From Calothrix sp. HK-06 (GTDB lineage: Bacteria > Cyanobacteriota > Cyanobacteriia > Cyanobacteriales > Nostocaceae), in contig NZ_MRCD01000035.1 in NCBI RefSeq assembly GCF_001904745.1, forward strand, positions 1 through 64,000: 64,000 nucleotides of DNA, read 5' to 3'. Positions 16,692 through 25,816 of this stretch are shown here, in pieces (position 1 is the first letter of the stretch; every line of letters begins with the position of its first letter). The notes below the pieces were generated by a model that saw only the letters and a program-made list of their open reading frames with translations, was not told the origin of the DNA and searched no databases. The position numbers were made by a program, and so were the translations under genes.

Positions 16692-18665
16692 CTATTTTAA
16701 GACTCGTGTAGAGTTAAAAATCGCTAATAAAGCGACACCCACATCAGCAAAAACAGCTTCCCACAGCGTTGCGACTCCAAAAGCTCCTAAAACGATAAAT
16801 AGAGCTTTAATAACCATTGCCACAATAATATTTTGCCAAACAATTTGATGAGTCTTTCTACCAACTTTAATTGCCTCTGCTACTTTTGATGGTTTATCTG
16901 TCATAATTACGACATCCGCCGTTTCAATTGCTGCATCAGAACCTAACCCACCCATTGCCATACCGACATCGGCTCTAGCAATTACTGGGGCATCATTTAT
17001 ACCATCTCCCACAAAAACAAGTTTACTGTTTCTTGGAATTTTACGAAGTATTTTCTCAAGCGCATTTACCTTGTCTTCTGGTAATAACTCCGCTTCATAG
17101 GAATCTAAACCGATTTGTCGAGCAACTTGGTCAGCTATAACTCGATTATCTCCTGTGAGCATTACTGTATTTTCTACCCCTAATGCTTTGAGAGAGCGAA
17201 TTGCCTCTGCTGCATCTTCTTTAATTTCATCTGCAATTATAATATATCCTGCGTACACCTTATCTATAGCTACATGAACAACAGTACCTGCAACATCGCA
17301 AACACTGTGAGCAATATTCTCCCGGTGTAATAAACGGTCATTTCCTGCTAGTACAAATTTTCCTTCAACTTTGGCGATAATGCCATGTCCTGCAATTTCT
17401 GCATAATCTTCAACTGAAGATTCATCTATATTTTTTCCATAAGCTGCTAGTATTGATTGAGCTACAGGATGATTCGATTGCGATTCAATCTTGGCGGCTA
17501 AAGTTAGTAACTCGTTTTGAGAAAAACCATTTTCTGGCAGTATCTGAGTTACTTTAAAAACTCCTTTAGTTAATGTTCCAGTTTTATCAAATACGACTGT
17601 TTTTACGGCAGTGAGCGCATCTAAGTACGTTGAACCTTTGACCAAAATTCCACGTTTAGCGGCGCCACCAACTCCACCGAAATATCCCAGAGGAATACTA
17701 ATAACTAGTCCACAAGGGCAAGAAATAACTAACATCACCAGCGCACGGTATATCCATTCTGCCCTCGTGGCGCCTAGAATAAACAAAGGAGGAAGTATCG
17801 CAACTGCTAGTGAGCCAAAAACTACAAAAGGAGTATATATCCTAGCGAATTTAGTAATAAACTTCTGAGTTTCAGCTTTTTTACTGCTAGCGTTTTGTAC
17901 AAGGTCTAAAACTTTAGATATTGATGATTCTCCAAACAGCTTTGTCACTTTAATATTAATAACACCAGTTTGGTTAATCATTCCTGCTAAAACAGTTTCT
18001 CCTACTTTTACTGTTCGCGGTACAGATTCTCCAGTTAAAGCCGAGGTATCAATCTGAGAGTTTCCCTCTAGAATCTCGCCGTCTAAAGGAATTTTTTCCC
18101 CTGGCTTAACAATAATAATATCTCCTACATTCACTTGTTCTGGCGATATTTTTCTGACTTCATTACCAACCTTAATATTTGCATAGTCGGGGCGTACTTC
18201 TAAGAGCGACTTGATTGACCTACGAGAATTACCAACAGCATACTCCTGAAACAACTCTCCGATTCTAAAAAATAACATTACTGCTACAGCTTCCGGAAGC
18301 TTATCAATCGCAAAAGCTCCCAATGTTGCTACAGTCATTAAGAAATTCTCGTCAAATACTTTACCTTTGAGAATATTCCGACCTGCGCTAGTTAAAACTC
18401 CCCATCCACTCAATAAGTATGCAGGGACAAAAACTAAATATTCACCAATCGAGTAGGGAGTGTTGTGTAACTGCTTGTCAAAAATAAAACCAACAGCAAA
18501 TAAGACAATAACCAAACCGACAACAGCCACTTCCTTCTTTAGATTGAATTCTCCGTCTCCATGACTATGGTCGTGGTCATGGTCGTCATGGTCATGATTA
18601 TGACTCTCATGATGTTTGTGATCAGCTTGGTTATTGGCTGAGTGTGGAGTGTGGGGGTTTTTCAT
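16692..18665 (-). CDS. P1B-type heavy-metal ATPase (Zn/Cd class) with His-rich N-terminus
   Basis: Metal-exporting ATPase, 657 residues from the ATG at 18665; a TTG start at 18683 would overlap the operator. It has no HMA domain. Instead residues 10-40 are a His/Asp cluster (DHKHHESHNHDHDDHDHDHS). Core motifs are CPC in VISCPCGLVISIPLGYFGG, DKTGTLTKG, SNHPVAQSI and GDGINDAPVIARADVGMAMG, as in the CadA/ZntA group. The SmtB-type operator just upstream supports Zn/Cd. It differs from the 5831-8410 ATPase throughout, so this is a second pump rather than a recent duplicate. Confidence 0.92.
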   Translation of the reverse strand: MKNPHTPHSANNQADHKHHESHNHDHDDHDHDHSHGDGEFNLKKEVAVVGLVIVLFAVGFIFDKQLHNTPYSIGEYLVFVPAYLLSGWGVLTSAGRNILKGKVFDENFLMTVATLGAFAIDKLPEAVAVMLFFRIGELFQEYAVGNSRRSIKSLLEVRPDYANIKVGNEVRKISPEQVNVGDIIIVKPGEKIPLDGEILEGNSQIDTSALTGESVPRTVKVGETVLAGMINQTGVINIKVTKLFGESSISKVLDLVQNASSKKAETQKFITKFARIYTPFVVFGSLAVAILPPLFILGATRAEWIYRALVMLVISCPCGLVISIPLGYFGGVGGAAKRGILVKGSTYLDALTAVKTVVFDKTGTLTKGVFKVTQILPENGFSQNELLTLAAKIESQSNHPVAQSILAAYGKNIDESSVEDYAEIAGHGIIAKVEGKFVLAGNDRLLHRENIAHSVCDVAGTVVHVAIDKVYAGYIIIADEIKEDAAEAIRSLKALGVENTVMLTGDNRVIADQVARQIGLDSYEAELLPEDKVNALEKILRKIPRNSKLVFVGDGINDAPVIARADVGMAMGGLGSDAAIETADVVIMTDKPSKVAEAIKVGRKTHQIVWQNIIVAMVIKALFIVLGAFGVATLWEAVFADVGVALLAIFNSTRVLK

Positions 18666-18686
18666 TACAGAGTGACGCTTCAATAG

Positions 18687-18702
18687 TTGAACAGTTATTC
18701 AA
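18687..18702 (-). promoter_or_regulatory. SmtB-type operator before the second ATPase
   Basis: TTGAACAGTTATTCAA: 7-bp arms (one mismatch) around GT. The core TGAACAGTTATTCA matches, as I recall it, the classical smt operator half-site pair. It is probably bound by the regulator at 8551-8970. Confidence 0.75.
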
Positions 18703-18964
18703 TTATTAACAGTATAACCAATAATCCTCAAGCTTGTTCACCTGACATTGATAAGTATTAAAAGATACTAATTTTTTAGTTTTGTTTTCATTTTTAGCTG
18801 CAATATATAGATATTACTCGATAGTGTTATTGAGAATTTTAATCATGTGTATTGCTTTAAAAAGTTACGATGCCTTGTCATGCCAGTAAAAATAGTTAGG
18901 TATTTTTGGCATTAGTACCTCTGAGTTAACAGATTGAGCAACTGATTTCCTCTGGATACATAAA

Positions 18965-18981
18965 TTTCACATAAATTTCAT
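18965..18981 (+). promoter_or_regulatory. Degenerate CopR repeat before the truncated copR copy
   Basis: TTTCAC-N5-TTTCAT followed by 7 bp, TG and CAACGT. The sequence downstream (TCAACGTA.TA.TAGGGATAACC) is nearly identical to that before the intact regulator gene at 29159, so this is a duplicated promoter. Confidence 0.7.
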
Positions 18982-19025
18982 TAATTTTTGTCAACGTAAT
19001 ATTAGGGATAACCTTTTTACCAACC

Positions 19026-19283
19026 ATGCTTATTTGACATAACCCTAACCAGTTAGAGCAAAAACAAAAATTTAATACAAAAGTTCTACTAGTTGAAAAT
19101 GAACCCGATTTTGGCGCCGCAGTCAAACGAGCGTTAAAACAGCATAATTATTTAGTTGACTGGATGACAGATGGCATCGAAGCTTGGAAACACTTAAAAA
19201 ATCAACAGGTTCAGTATGCATTCGCTATTTTCGATTGGATGCTACCTGGCATCACTGTTTACGTCTTCCTAATGAAGCAATAA
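19026..19283 (+). pseudogene. Truncated duplicate of the CopR-type response regulator gene
   Basis: The segment starts with ATGCTTATTTG like the intact gene at 29159, but meets a TGA after three codons. From about 19077 it encodes a receiver domain: VLLVENEPDFGAAVKRALKQ, HNYLVDWMTDGIEAW and FAIFDWMLPGIT, including the phosphorylatable Asp. It then diverges and stops at 19281-19283. The DNA-binding half is missing. Its promoter repeat and 5' leader are also duplicated. It is a partial segmental duplication, not a functional regulator. Confidence 0.85.
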
Positions 19284-19320
19284 GAAATAATAAATATTTA
19301 TTACTAATAGCGTATAACGA

Positions 19321-19337
19321 TTTCATCCTAATTTCAT
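19321..19337 (+). promoter_or_regulatory. Orphan CopR-type promoter repeat
   Basis: TTTCAT-CCTAA-TTTCAT with TG 7 bp later and TTATCT as -10 element. The next gene is the Tn554-like recombinase 300 bp away, so the original target has probably been displaced by the mobile element. Confidence 0.7.
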
Positions 19338-19635
19338 TTTCATATGCTTATCTACTTTAGATTGTAAAAAAATTATTTAAATTTCATCTTAAAAAATATA
19401 TTAAGCATTGTGGACAATGAACAGTTGATGCAATACCAATACTGCTCGGTTAAGTGTGGGTTCGCGCATTTATACGTACTCCATAGTTTCCATTATTTTA
19501 TGTAATCGACGTAGAGCGCGTACTTGCGCTTTACTACGTTGTGTAGTATTTATGTAGTATAAGTGTTTAACCTATGTAAGCTGCACAATGAAAGTTGAAA
19601 TGGTCGTCAATTCGTTAACTGGCTTCAAGAGTTGA

Positions 19636-20170
19636 ATGGTGCTGGATAATAACTATTTACCTATCACCGCCATCGAGAGCTTCATCCGGTATATGGAGAC
19701 TCTTGAGCGCTCTCCTAACACAGTCAAAAATTATGCCCATCACCTAAAGCTATATTGGGAATTTTTGGATGATAGAGGTATAGAATGGACATCTGTGAAG
19801 TTTGGAGATTTACAAAGATTTGTAGCATGGTTAAAAAAACCTGCTTCTTCTGTTGAATTTATTGTACCTGAACAACCAAAGCGTTCTCGTAGAACAGTTA
19901 ATACCATTTTGACAGCAGTCTATGTTTTTTATGAGTATCAGATGTGTCTGGGAAACATAGCAGAACTGCCGATTTATAAATACGTAAAAGACCGTCGTAA
20001 TTATAAGCCATTTCTATATGGAATTGGTAAGAGTAAACGAATTAGAAAAGCTAGATTGAAGCTGAAAGAAGGAAAAGAAAATATTAAAACCCTAACTCCA
20101 GAGCAAGTGCAGCAAGCCACTAATGCTTGTAATTGCTACAGAGATAGGTTATTAATTCAGCTTTTATATC
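19636..20170 (+). pseudogene. 5' part of a Tn554 TnpA-like tyrosine recombinase
   Basis: The ATG at 19636 opens a site-specific recombinase. The N-terminal SAM-like core-binding domain is clear (YMETLERSPNTVKNYAHHLK, then WTSVKFGDLQRFVAWL), and the catalytic domain begins at about residue 155 (TLTPEQVQQATNAC, RDRLLIQLLYRG). At 20171 it is cut by the inverted repeat of a Tn3-family element, just before the first catalytic Arg. The C-terminal part is at 21705-22099. About 40 codons between the two parts are not found. Size and gene order (recombinase, recombinase remnant, DUF6262) match the Tn554 tnpA-tnpB-tnpC module. Confidence 0.85.
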
Positions 20171-20217
20171 GGGGTGCGAGTAGCAACGGAACAGAAAACC
20201 GGGATAAGAAAATAAAC
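20171..20217 (+). repeat. Left inverted repeat of a Tn3-family element
   Basis: A 47-bp terminal repeat beginning GGGGTGCGAGTAGCAACGGA and continuing through an AGAAAACCGGGATAAG core. It matches the reverse complement of 23178-23224 with about three mismatches. No 5-bp target duplication is shared by the two outer flanks. Confidence 0.85.
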
Positions 20218-20320
20218 TCAAAAATATTTCCATGTCTATAAATAGCCAAAAGCCATATTCCACAAGAGGTTTACGGCTTTTAACCATGTATATACAAAAC
20301 AAAAATTGTTACAAAACTTA

Positions 20321-20341
20321 GGAACAGAAAACCGGGATAAG
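20321..20341 (+). repeat. Internal truncated copy of the Tn3-type inverted repeat
   Basis: GGAACAGAAAACCGGGATAA plus G repeats the inner 21 bp of the terminal repeat, placed 10 bp beyond the transposase stop. It is probably the original end of the transposase-carrying element. Confidence 0.75.
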
Positions 20342-20351
20342 CTCTTTTCCC

Positions 20352-21710
20352 TCAAATTAATTCAAAATCTTCTCTCGCGTTTGGGTCTCTCAAAGGTCTT
20401 AATTCTCCACGCTGGATGGTTTCAGAGAGTGAAAAATGATACCGCCCCAATACATTCACATGCTTACGCCCTAACGGAGACAGTCGCACAACGTCTTCGG
20501 GTAAAACTTGTTGGTCAATAGAACGCAGCTTGGATATTGCAGCATCCATATAGTAAGTATTCCATAATACTATCACATTCACAACTAAACCTAAAGCTCC
20601 TAATTGTTCCTCTTGTCCCTCACGGTATCTTTGACGTAGTTCTCCCCTTTGTCCATGAAAAACAACCCTTGACAAACTATGGCGACTTTCACCACGGTTA
20701 ATTTGGGTGAGGATGCGGCGCCGATAGCTCTCGTCATCAATGTAGGAAAGTAGGTATAATGTTTTAGCAATTCGTCCTAGTTCGGCTATTGCTTTAGTTA
20801 AGGTCGAAGGTTGATTCCCTCGTTGGAGAGAGCGTATTAATTCGGTAGCACTTACAGTTCCCAGTTTTAGAGACCCAGCGACTCGCAATATATCATCCCA
20901 ATTTTCAGCTATCAAGTCTGTATTTATTTTATTTCTTGCCAACTTATCAAGGGTGCCATAAATCTCCTCCTCATCTAATCGCCAAAATCTTGTGTCACCA
21001 ATATCTGCAATTCTGGGACTGAATTGGTAGCCTAACACCCAAAACAAACCAAATACTACCTCACTGTAACCAGCAGTATCAGTCATTATTTCAATTGGTC
21101 GCAGACTGGTTATTTGCTCCAATACTCCTGACAGTAAAAACAGAGAATCGCGCAACGTACCGGGAATAACAATGCCGTGGAAACCAGTAAACTGGTCACT
21201 AGTAAAATTGTAATAAGTTACACCTCGACCTACGCCGAAATATTTACTGTTGGGTGCTGCGTTGATAGTTCTTACAGGTACACTAAACCTTAAACCATCT
21301 GCGGATGCTACCTCACCTCCTCCCCAAATTTGTGCTAAAGGAATGTGGGTTTGGGCATCAACGAGTCTAGCATTGGCGCGAATAAGAGTTTCACTACGGA
21401 TATAGTTTTGTTGCACCCAAGACAACCGTCCCTTGGTTAATGCGGGTATTTCTGGACGTACCAATGGTTCCAATCCAATATTACAGGCTTCTGCTAATAA
21501 TACCGCGCAAATACTGACATCTAAGTCTTTTACACGGCTATTCGTTTGGCTCAAATGGGTAAATTCTTTTGTAAAACCAGTTCTTCTGTCAATTTCCAAC
21601 AATACTTCTGGCAAATCAACACGAGGTAACATTTCTGACACTTGTCTTTTTAAGGTAATCAAACTGGGTGGGTCAACCAGTTTATCTAGTCCCGTTAATA
21701 CTAAATGGCA
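20352..21710 (-). pseudogene. Tn3-family transposase, C-terminal half only
   Basis: About 450 residues of the DDE domain of a Tn3-type TnpA: LLEIDRRTGFTKEFTHL at the start, the metal-site region ASADGLRF, YFGVGRGVTYYNFTSDQFTG, EIMTDTAGYSEVVFGLFWVL, and the end segment RGELRPLRDP. Tn3 transposases are normally about 950-1000 residues, so the N-terminal half is missing. The coding frame stays open to 21749 only because it runs by chance into the neighbouring recombinase fragment; the natural junction is at about 21700-21710. Without the N-terminal DNA-binding domains it should be inactive. Confidence 0.88.
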
Positions 21711-22099
21711 AAGGTAATAAACAGCGCTGGTGTTTCTATAATGACTCAACTGCTAGTTGTCTAAATAACTACATTAAATATTATCGACATAAAGAGATAG
21801 AAGCTCTATTTACTGCCCAAAAACACCAAAACAACTCTATATCACGTCTTTCCTATGCTCGTGCATATCAGTCTTGGATACAAATTATAAGTAATAATTC
21901 AGATTTAGAAGGTATTCGTATACACGACCTTCGCCATACGTGGGCTACAGAGCGCGCAGGAATATTACAGATAGAAGAACTTAGGGCTTTAATGGGACAT
22001 AAGAAAATTCAAACCACTCTTCGTTATTCCAAAGTTACCTCACAACGCGCGGAAGAAATCGCACAGCTAGCCTTCACTAAAATTAGAAATTACGGCTAG
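21705..22099 (+). pseudogene. 3' part of the Tn554 TnpA-like tyrosine recombinase
   Basis: Continuation of the recombinase started at 19636: LNGKGNKQRWCFYNDSTASC, then the catalytic box IRIHDLRHTWATERAGI, LMGHKKIQTTLRYSKVT with the nucleophile Tyr, and a stop at 22099. The first catalytic Arg region is missing between the halves. An ATG-initiated frame from 21668 is open through the junction but has no family-like start. Confidence 0.85.
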
Positions 22100-22428
22100 T
22101 AGCCAATCGTGTTTGTTTACCAGATTTCTATAGTAGAGCGAAGCAGGTAAGTAAACTTAAAATGTATGCTCTTAAAGTATATCTATAGAATAGACAATAC
22201 TATTTACTCTCAAAATCTAGTTACATAGGAAAAAATAGTGTAAAATAATATAAGTAGTCAAAGAAAAGAGCGATAATACGCGCGAATCGGTCACTGCGAG
22301 CAAAAATCTTATGACTTCTACCAATGAAAGTATGCTTCCAAACAAAGAGCAACTTTTGGTATAGTCAAACGCTAGTATTACGTCTTGTTCAACTGTTTAT
22401 TAGTTAACCAAATACAAAAAGAACGCGA

Positions 22429-23013
22429 ATGGAAACTTTTGATTGGGCAAGCTATATCAAGGAATGGAGTATTTTTCAGATAGAAAGACTGAACTCGGAG
22501 CAAAAAAATTATTTACCTCCAGAAGTGATTGAATCGTTTTATCTAGGTTATCCTGGTGCAACGGAAGAACAAATTATTGCTGCCGAAAAACGTTTAGGTG
22601 TAATTTTCCCACCTTCTTATAAAGATTTTCTCAAAGCTAGTAATGGTTTACGTTCAGCAATTAAAGATGATATTGAATTTTATTCTACAGAAGAAATTGA
22701 TTGGTTTGCTGTTAGAAATCAAGAACGGATAGATGATTGGACATCAGACATAGAAGAAATCCCATCTGTACCAGACGAGAAATATTTTGTTTATGGTCAA
22801 GAGCAAAATTGTGTTCATCTTCGGTGTGAGTATATGCAAACAGCTTTAGAAATTAGTAGTGATAGTGACGGCTACATTTATTTATTAAATCCAGAAATTA
22901 TTAGTCCTGATGGAGAATGGGAAGCTTGGTATTTCGGAAATAAATTACCAGGAGCATTTCGATATAGTTCATTTACTCAAATGATGAAGTCGATGTTAAA
23001 AAAATATCAATGA
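22429..23013 (+). CDS. SMI1/KNR4-family protein
   Basis: A 194-residue protein with the SMI1/KNR4 fold signature: YPGATEEQIIAAEKRLGVIF, then PPSYKDFLKASNGLR, followed by WFAVRNQERIDDW and a C-terminal YSSFTQMMKSMLKKY. Proteins of this family include immunity proteins of contact-dependent or polymorphic toxins and regulators of unknown function. No toxin gene is adjacent. It lies inside the Tn3-family remnant and may be cargo of one of the elements. No strong ribosome site is seen upstream. Confidence 0.82.
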   Translation: METFDWASYIKEWSIFQIERLNSEQKNYLPPEVIESFYLGYPGATEEQIIAAEKRLGVIFPPSYKDFLKASNGLRSAIKDDIEFYSTEEIDWFAVRNQERIDDWTSDIEEIPSVPDEKYFVYGQEQNCVHLRCEYMQTALEISSDSDGYIYLLNPEIISPDGEWEAWYFGNKLPGAFRYSSFTQMMKSMLKKYQ

Positions 23014-23177
23014 TGTCAAAATAACATTATTAATTGCCGCTGCGTTGATTTGTACTGATTTTAGAGGGACTAACTTCCAAGGGGTCGAAGTTCCTCTCTT
23101 GAGTGCATTTTTACTTCAAGCGACTTTTCTCTCCGGAAAGAGTATATACATGGCAAGGCTTTTAGCTGTTTTCTAGG

Positions 23178-23224
23178 GTTTATTTTCTTATCCCGGTTTT
23201 CTGTTCCATTGCTACTCATACCCC
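23178..23224 (-). repeat. Right inverted repeat of the Tn3-family element
   Basis: Reverse complement of the left terminal repeat at 20171-20217, about 44 of 47 bp identical. It cuts into the second recombinase (TnpB-like) gene. Confidence 0.85.
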
Positions 23225-23225
23225 T

Positions 23226-23567
23226 GATTGCTATCACCACATCCTTGTTCCTGACTTCCTACCCATTCACATAGACAACTACAAAACAGCTTTGATACGC
23301 CGTAAGTTTGCTGAAGGTACAGCTAACTCACGAGTTTTGGAACAGTATGACTATGAGTTGAGTAAATACGAAACTATTATTACAAAACTGGGTGGAGATA
23401 TTACAAAAATTCAATCTGAAATTGATACATCTTCTCAAGGTATAGCTTTTCTTCTTGTTCACATTAAACAGCTAATGCTGAAAATAGGTATCCCTACTTT
23501 TAATGACTTTAAGAAGATTATTAATGCTCTACAGGATGTGACAGATGCAGGAGAATTGGAAACGTAA
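23226..23567 (+). pseudogene. C-terminal remnant of a TnpB-like recombinase
   Basis: The open frame immediately right of the inverted repeat encodes about 113 residues ending at 23567: PDFLPIHIDNYKTALIRRKF, then EGTANSRVLEQYDYELSKY and a helical tail. It overlaps the start of the DUF6262 gene by 23 bp, as tnpB overlaps or abuts tnpC in Tn554-like modules. No start codon or catalytic domain remains. The identification as tnpB rests mostly on gene order. Confidence 0.6.
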
Positions 23568-23967
23568 TACAAATGGCTTAGTTGCCAATGCCAAGCGCAA
23601 GCGTGAGGAGTGTTTTCAGCGTACTGAAAAAGCAATTAAGCTGCTGATTAAAGAGAATAAAGATATCAACTTTAATATAGTCTCTCAAACTGCCAAAGTG
23701 ACTTTAGGATGGCTCTATAAACAACCGGAACTAGTCGAACGCATTCGTACTTTAATAAAACAACAAGAAAAGGCTGTAGAATTACCACAATTGCAGCGCC
23801 ATAGTGTTTCGAGTAGCCAGCTAATCGACAATCTAAAACAGCGAATTAGAGAGCAAGACTCAGAAATTAAACAACTGAAAAAACAACTAGCAGTTTGGGG
23901 TGGATTAATACGACAGCAAGCAGAAACGATTGAACATTTGAATAATCGGCTAGGTGAGAAAGCATGA
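23545..23967 (+). CDS. DUF6262 (Tn554 TnpC-like) transposition accessory protein
   Basis: A 140-residue, strongly helical and basic protein. It begins NTNGLVANAKRKREECFQRT, followed by a helix-turn-helix-like segment (NIVSQTAKVTLGWLYKQPEL), and ends in a coiled coil (LKQRIREQDSEIKQLKKQL). This is the DUF6262/TnpC arrangement found after paired tyrosine recombinases. TnpC of Tn554 influences the efficiency and orientation of transposition. The next gene starts within its stop codon (ATGA). Confidence 0.82.
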   Translation: MQENWKRNTNGLVANAKRKREECFQRTEKAIKLLIKENKDINFNIVSQTAKVTLGWLYKQPELVERIRTLIKQQEKAVELPQLQRHSVSSSQLIDNLKQRIREQDSEIKQLKKQLAVWGGLIRQQAETIEHLNNRLGEKA

Positions 23968-24671
23968 AGAATTTTATCCGTAATGTTTCAGGACTAAAAG
24001 GTACGGCTCAGTTAAAGCATTTAAATGCCTTCGATAAAGTAGAGAATGGTATCAAGAAGTTGCTATGTCAAAAGACTCCTATTACTTTTGAATCTGTTGC
24101 TAAAGCATCAGGGGTATCGAGAGCATTTTTGTATAAATACCCTCAGTTAAGAGAGCGAATTAATAGCTTAAAAGTTCGCAATCAACCTAAAAATTCTCCA
24201 CCAATTAATCAAAAAGCTTCTGATGCTTCACGGATAGCAATTATCGATGCATTCCGCTATAAAATCCAGCAACAACAAAAAGAAATTAATATTCTTACCA
24301 ATTTGCTTGAAGGTAGTTGTCTGACACCTCAGCAGATAGAAAAGTATGACTTTCTAGCAGAGAATAAGCGGCTAAATGAGGTATTAGAGATGACTCAAAA
24401 TCAACTTAATGATTCGATTGTGAATAATCAAAAGCTTATTGAATCAGTCCAAAAGTTAAAATATCAAAATCAGGAATTAAATAACAAGTTAGCAAATTAC
24501 CAAGAGTCGCAATCTGAACAATTAGAATTTAATCAACAGAATAGCAATGTTAATGTTTTGTCACAACAAACAATATCTGAATCACGTCAATCAAATATAA
24601 AAAGGTTTGCTCAAGCTTTAAAACAAGAGGATACGTCTACAGATTTTTTAGAGATAGATACTCACTGTTGA
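23964..24671 (+). CDS. Second DUF6262-like coiled-coil protein
   Basis: A 235-residue protein translationally coupled to the previous gene by an ATGA overlap. The N-terminal half repeats its architecture (AFDKVENGIKKLLCQKTPIT and VAKASGVSRAFLYKYPQLRE), so it is a paralog with a longer coiled coil (residues about 95-200). Tandem TnpC-like genes are probably part of the same recombinase module. Since both recombinases are broken, this module can no longer move itself. Confidence 0.75.
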   Translation: MKNFIRNVSGLKGTAQLKHLNAFDKVENGIKKLLCQKTPITFESVAKASGVSRAFLYKYPQLRERINSLKVRNQPKNSPPINQKASDASRIAIIDAFRYKIQQQQKEINILTNLLEGSCLTPQQIEKYDFLAENKRLNEVLEMTQNQLNDSIVNNQKLIESVQKLKYQNQELNNKLANYQESQSEQLEFNQQNSNVNVLSQQTISESRQSNIKRFAQALKQEDTSTDFLEIDTHC

Positions 24672-24715
24672 AAACATAATTCTTTCTTTTTATTGAGAAA
24701 CTTAGGGAGTAAAAA

Positions 24716-24934
24716 ATGTCAAATTATTACGTTTTTGTTAAAGAAAATTACTTTAGAACTGTCAAGGTTGAAGCAGACAGTATCGAAGATGCTATTGATA
24801 AGGTAGCATCTGAAAAAGGAGAAAGCCTGACAATAGAGCATCATTCAACTGGGCATTGGACTGAATGGTTAGTAGAAGATGAAACAGGAATTAGGCACTA
24901 TCATTGTATTGGTATTGGTTATATGAAATTATAA
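24716..24934 (+). CDS. Small hypothetical protein
   Basis: A 72-residue acidic protein preceded by AGGGAGT. I do not recognise a family with certainty. It has an amphipathic segment (VEADSIEDAIDKVASEKG) and a His-rich stretch (IEHHSTGHWTEWL, then RHYHCIG). It could be a cargo gene at the right end of the recombinase module. No function is inferred. Confidence 0.6.
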   Translation: MSNYYVFVKENYFRTVKVEADSIEDAIDKVASEKGESLTIEHHSTGHWTEWLVEDETGIRHYHCIGIGYMKL

Positions 24935-25200
24935 CTATTTTAGAAATATAACCTACAGCGTATTTCAGGTAAATGTGATACACCATTTTTTTAGACATTC
25001 TCTTAATTATCTATGGTCTTATTTCATTTACCTATAAAACTCTGTGCCGCTCATCATTTTATTTATACATAATTTTTTATCAAAGGTTAGCGTACAGTAT
25101 TTAATTTGATTATCAGATTCTTATAAATTAATAACCAACAGGACTTACGCAACATTAAATATAAGAGCGTGTTAACGTTCTGTTTCAAAATATAGTCGGA

Positions 25201-25326
25201 GAGACGCTAGTTGTCGCAAACAGTTTTTGCGGCGTTGCCCCAACGACCATCTAGTTCTAACGAAATGCTTTATTGGGGCAACGCTGGCAAAAATTGTTTA
25301 GCGTAGCGGCGACAACTAGCGCGTCC
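25201..25326. repeat. MITE-like imperfect inverted repeat
   Basis: The left arm (25201-25242, GACGCTAGTTGTCGC through GGCGTTGCCCCA) pairs imperfectly with the right arm (25273-25326, TGGGGCAACGCTGGC through GGCGACAACTAGCGCGTC). It has no coding content. GGACTTACGCA at 25141, a sequence common beside cyanobacterial transposable elements, lies 60 bp to the left. It is probably a miniature transposable element. Confidence 0.65.
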
Positions 25327-25522
25327 TTGCTTAAAAATCGAGTTTTGTAGTTCGTGTATTTTTGAACTGTTTAATCAAAGCAGTTTATTTAATGTACGTA
25401 GAAATTTGACAAGGAATACAAGTCTTAATTTTAACACACATTATCAGAGTTTTTACTACTACCCAAAACCCAGCTTCATAGGGTTTTTGGTTCGTACTTG
25501 AATTATTAAATGCTCCTCATTA

Positions 25523-25553
25523 TTTACATTGTAGGCAGTGTCTACAATGTAAA
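25523..25553. promoter_or_regulatory. Perfect 12-bp inverted repeat, possible operator
   Basis: TTTACATTGTAG and CTACAATGTAAA separated by 7 bp. Each arm contains TACA-N-TGTA, reminiscent of BlaI/CopY-type operators. No T-run follows. No such regulator gene is in the window. The nearest downstream gene is the outer-membrane protein at 25817. The rest of 24935-25816 shows no gene. Confidence 0.45.
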
Positions 25554-25816
25554 ATTAGCTTTTGACAAGACTTTCAGGCATTTCAAGATTTGAGACTATA
25601 TATAAGCGCATGAACCCACATGATGTAGGCGCCGACTACGTTTGAATAGCCGTAACCTTACAACCATCAAACTAAAATACTATACTGTTGAATTATAGAT
25701 TAAGTAAGTAGCATTTATTACTATGGTAATTGGTGCTACTTATCTTACTGTTAACATAAAAGTATCTAATGTGAATACAAGTAAGATTTAAATACATGAT
25801 AATATTTTTATAAAAC

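Larger units (their letters stand above)
20171..23224. mobile_element. Tn3-family transposon remnant bounded by 47-bp inverted repeats
   Basis: The two 47-bp inverted repeats enclose a Tn3-type transposase fragment (minus strand), the 3' half of the tyrosine recombinase it interrupts, and an SMI1/KNR4 gene. The presence of host-gene sequence between the ends and the lack of a target duplication mean this is not one clean insertion. Two insertions followed by deletion, or recombination between copies, would explain it. Confidence 0.7.

Noticed and set aside
23014-23177. Possible pentapeptide-like fragment (DFRGTNFQG) between the SMI1 gene and the right inverted repeat
   Set aside because: Too short, and only two pentapeptide units can be read; not enough to call a gene or pseudogene.
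25141-25326. CRISPR array or tRNA in the 880-bp spacer
   Set aside because: The only structure is an inverted repeat, without regular direct repeats or a cloverleaf. I saw no CRISPR, rRNA or tRNA in the window.
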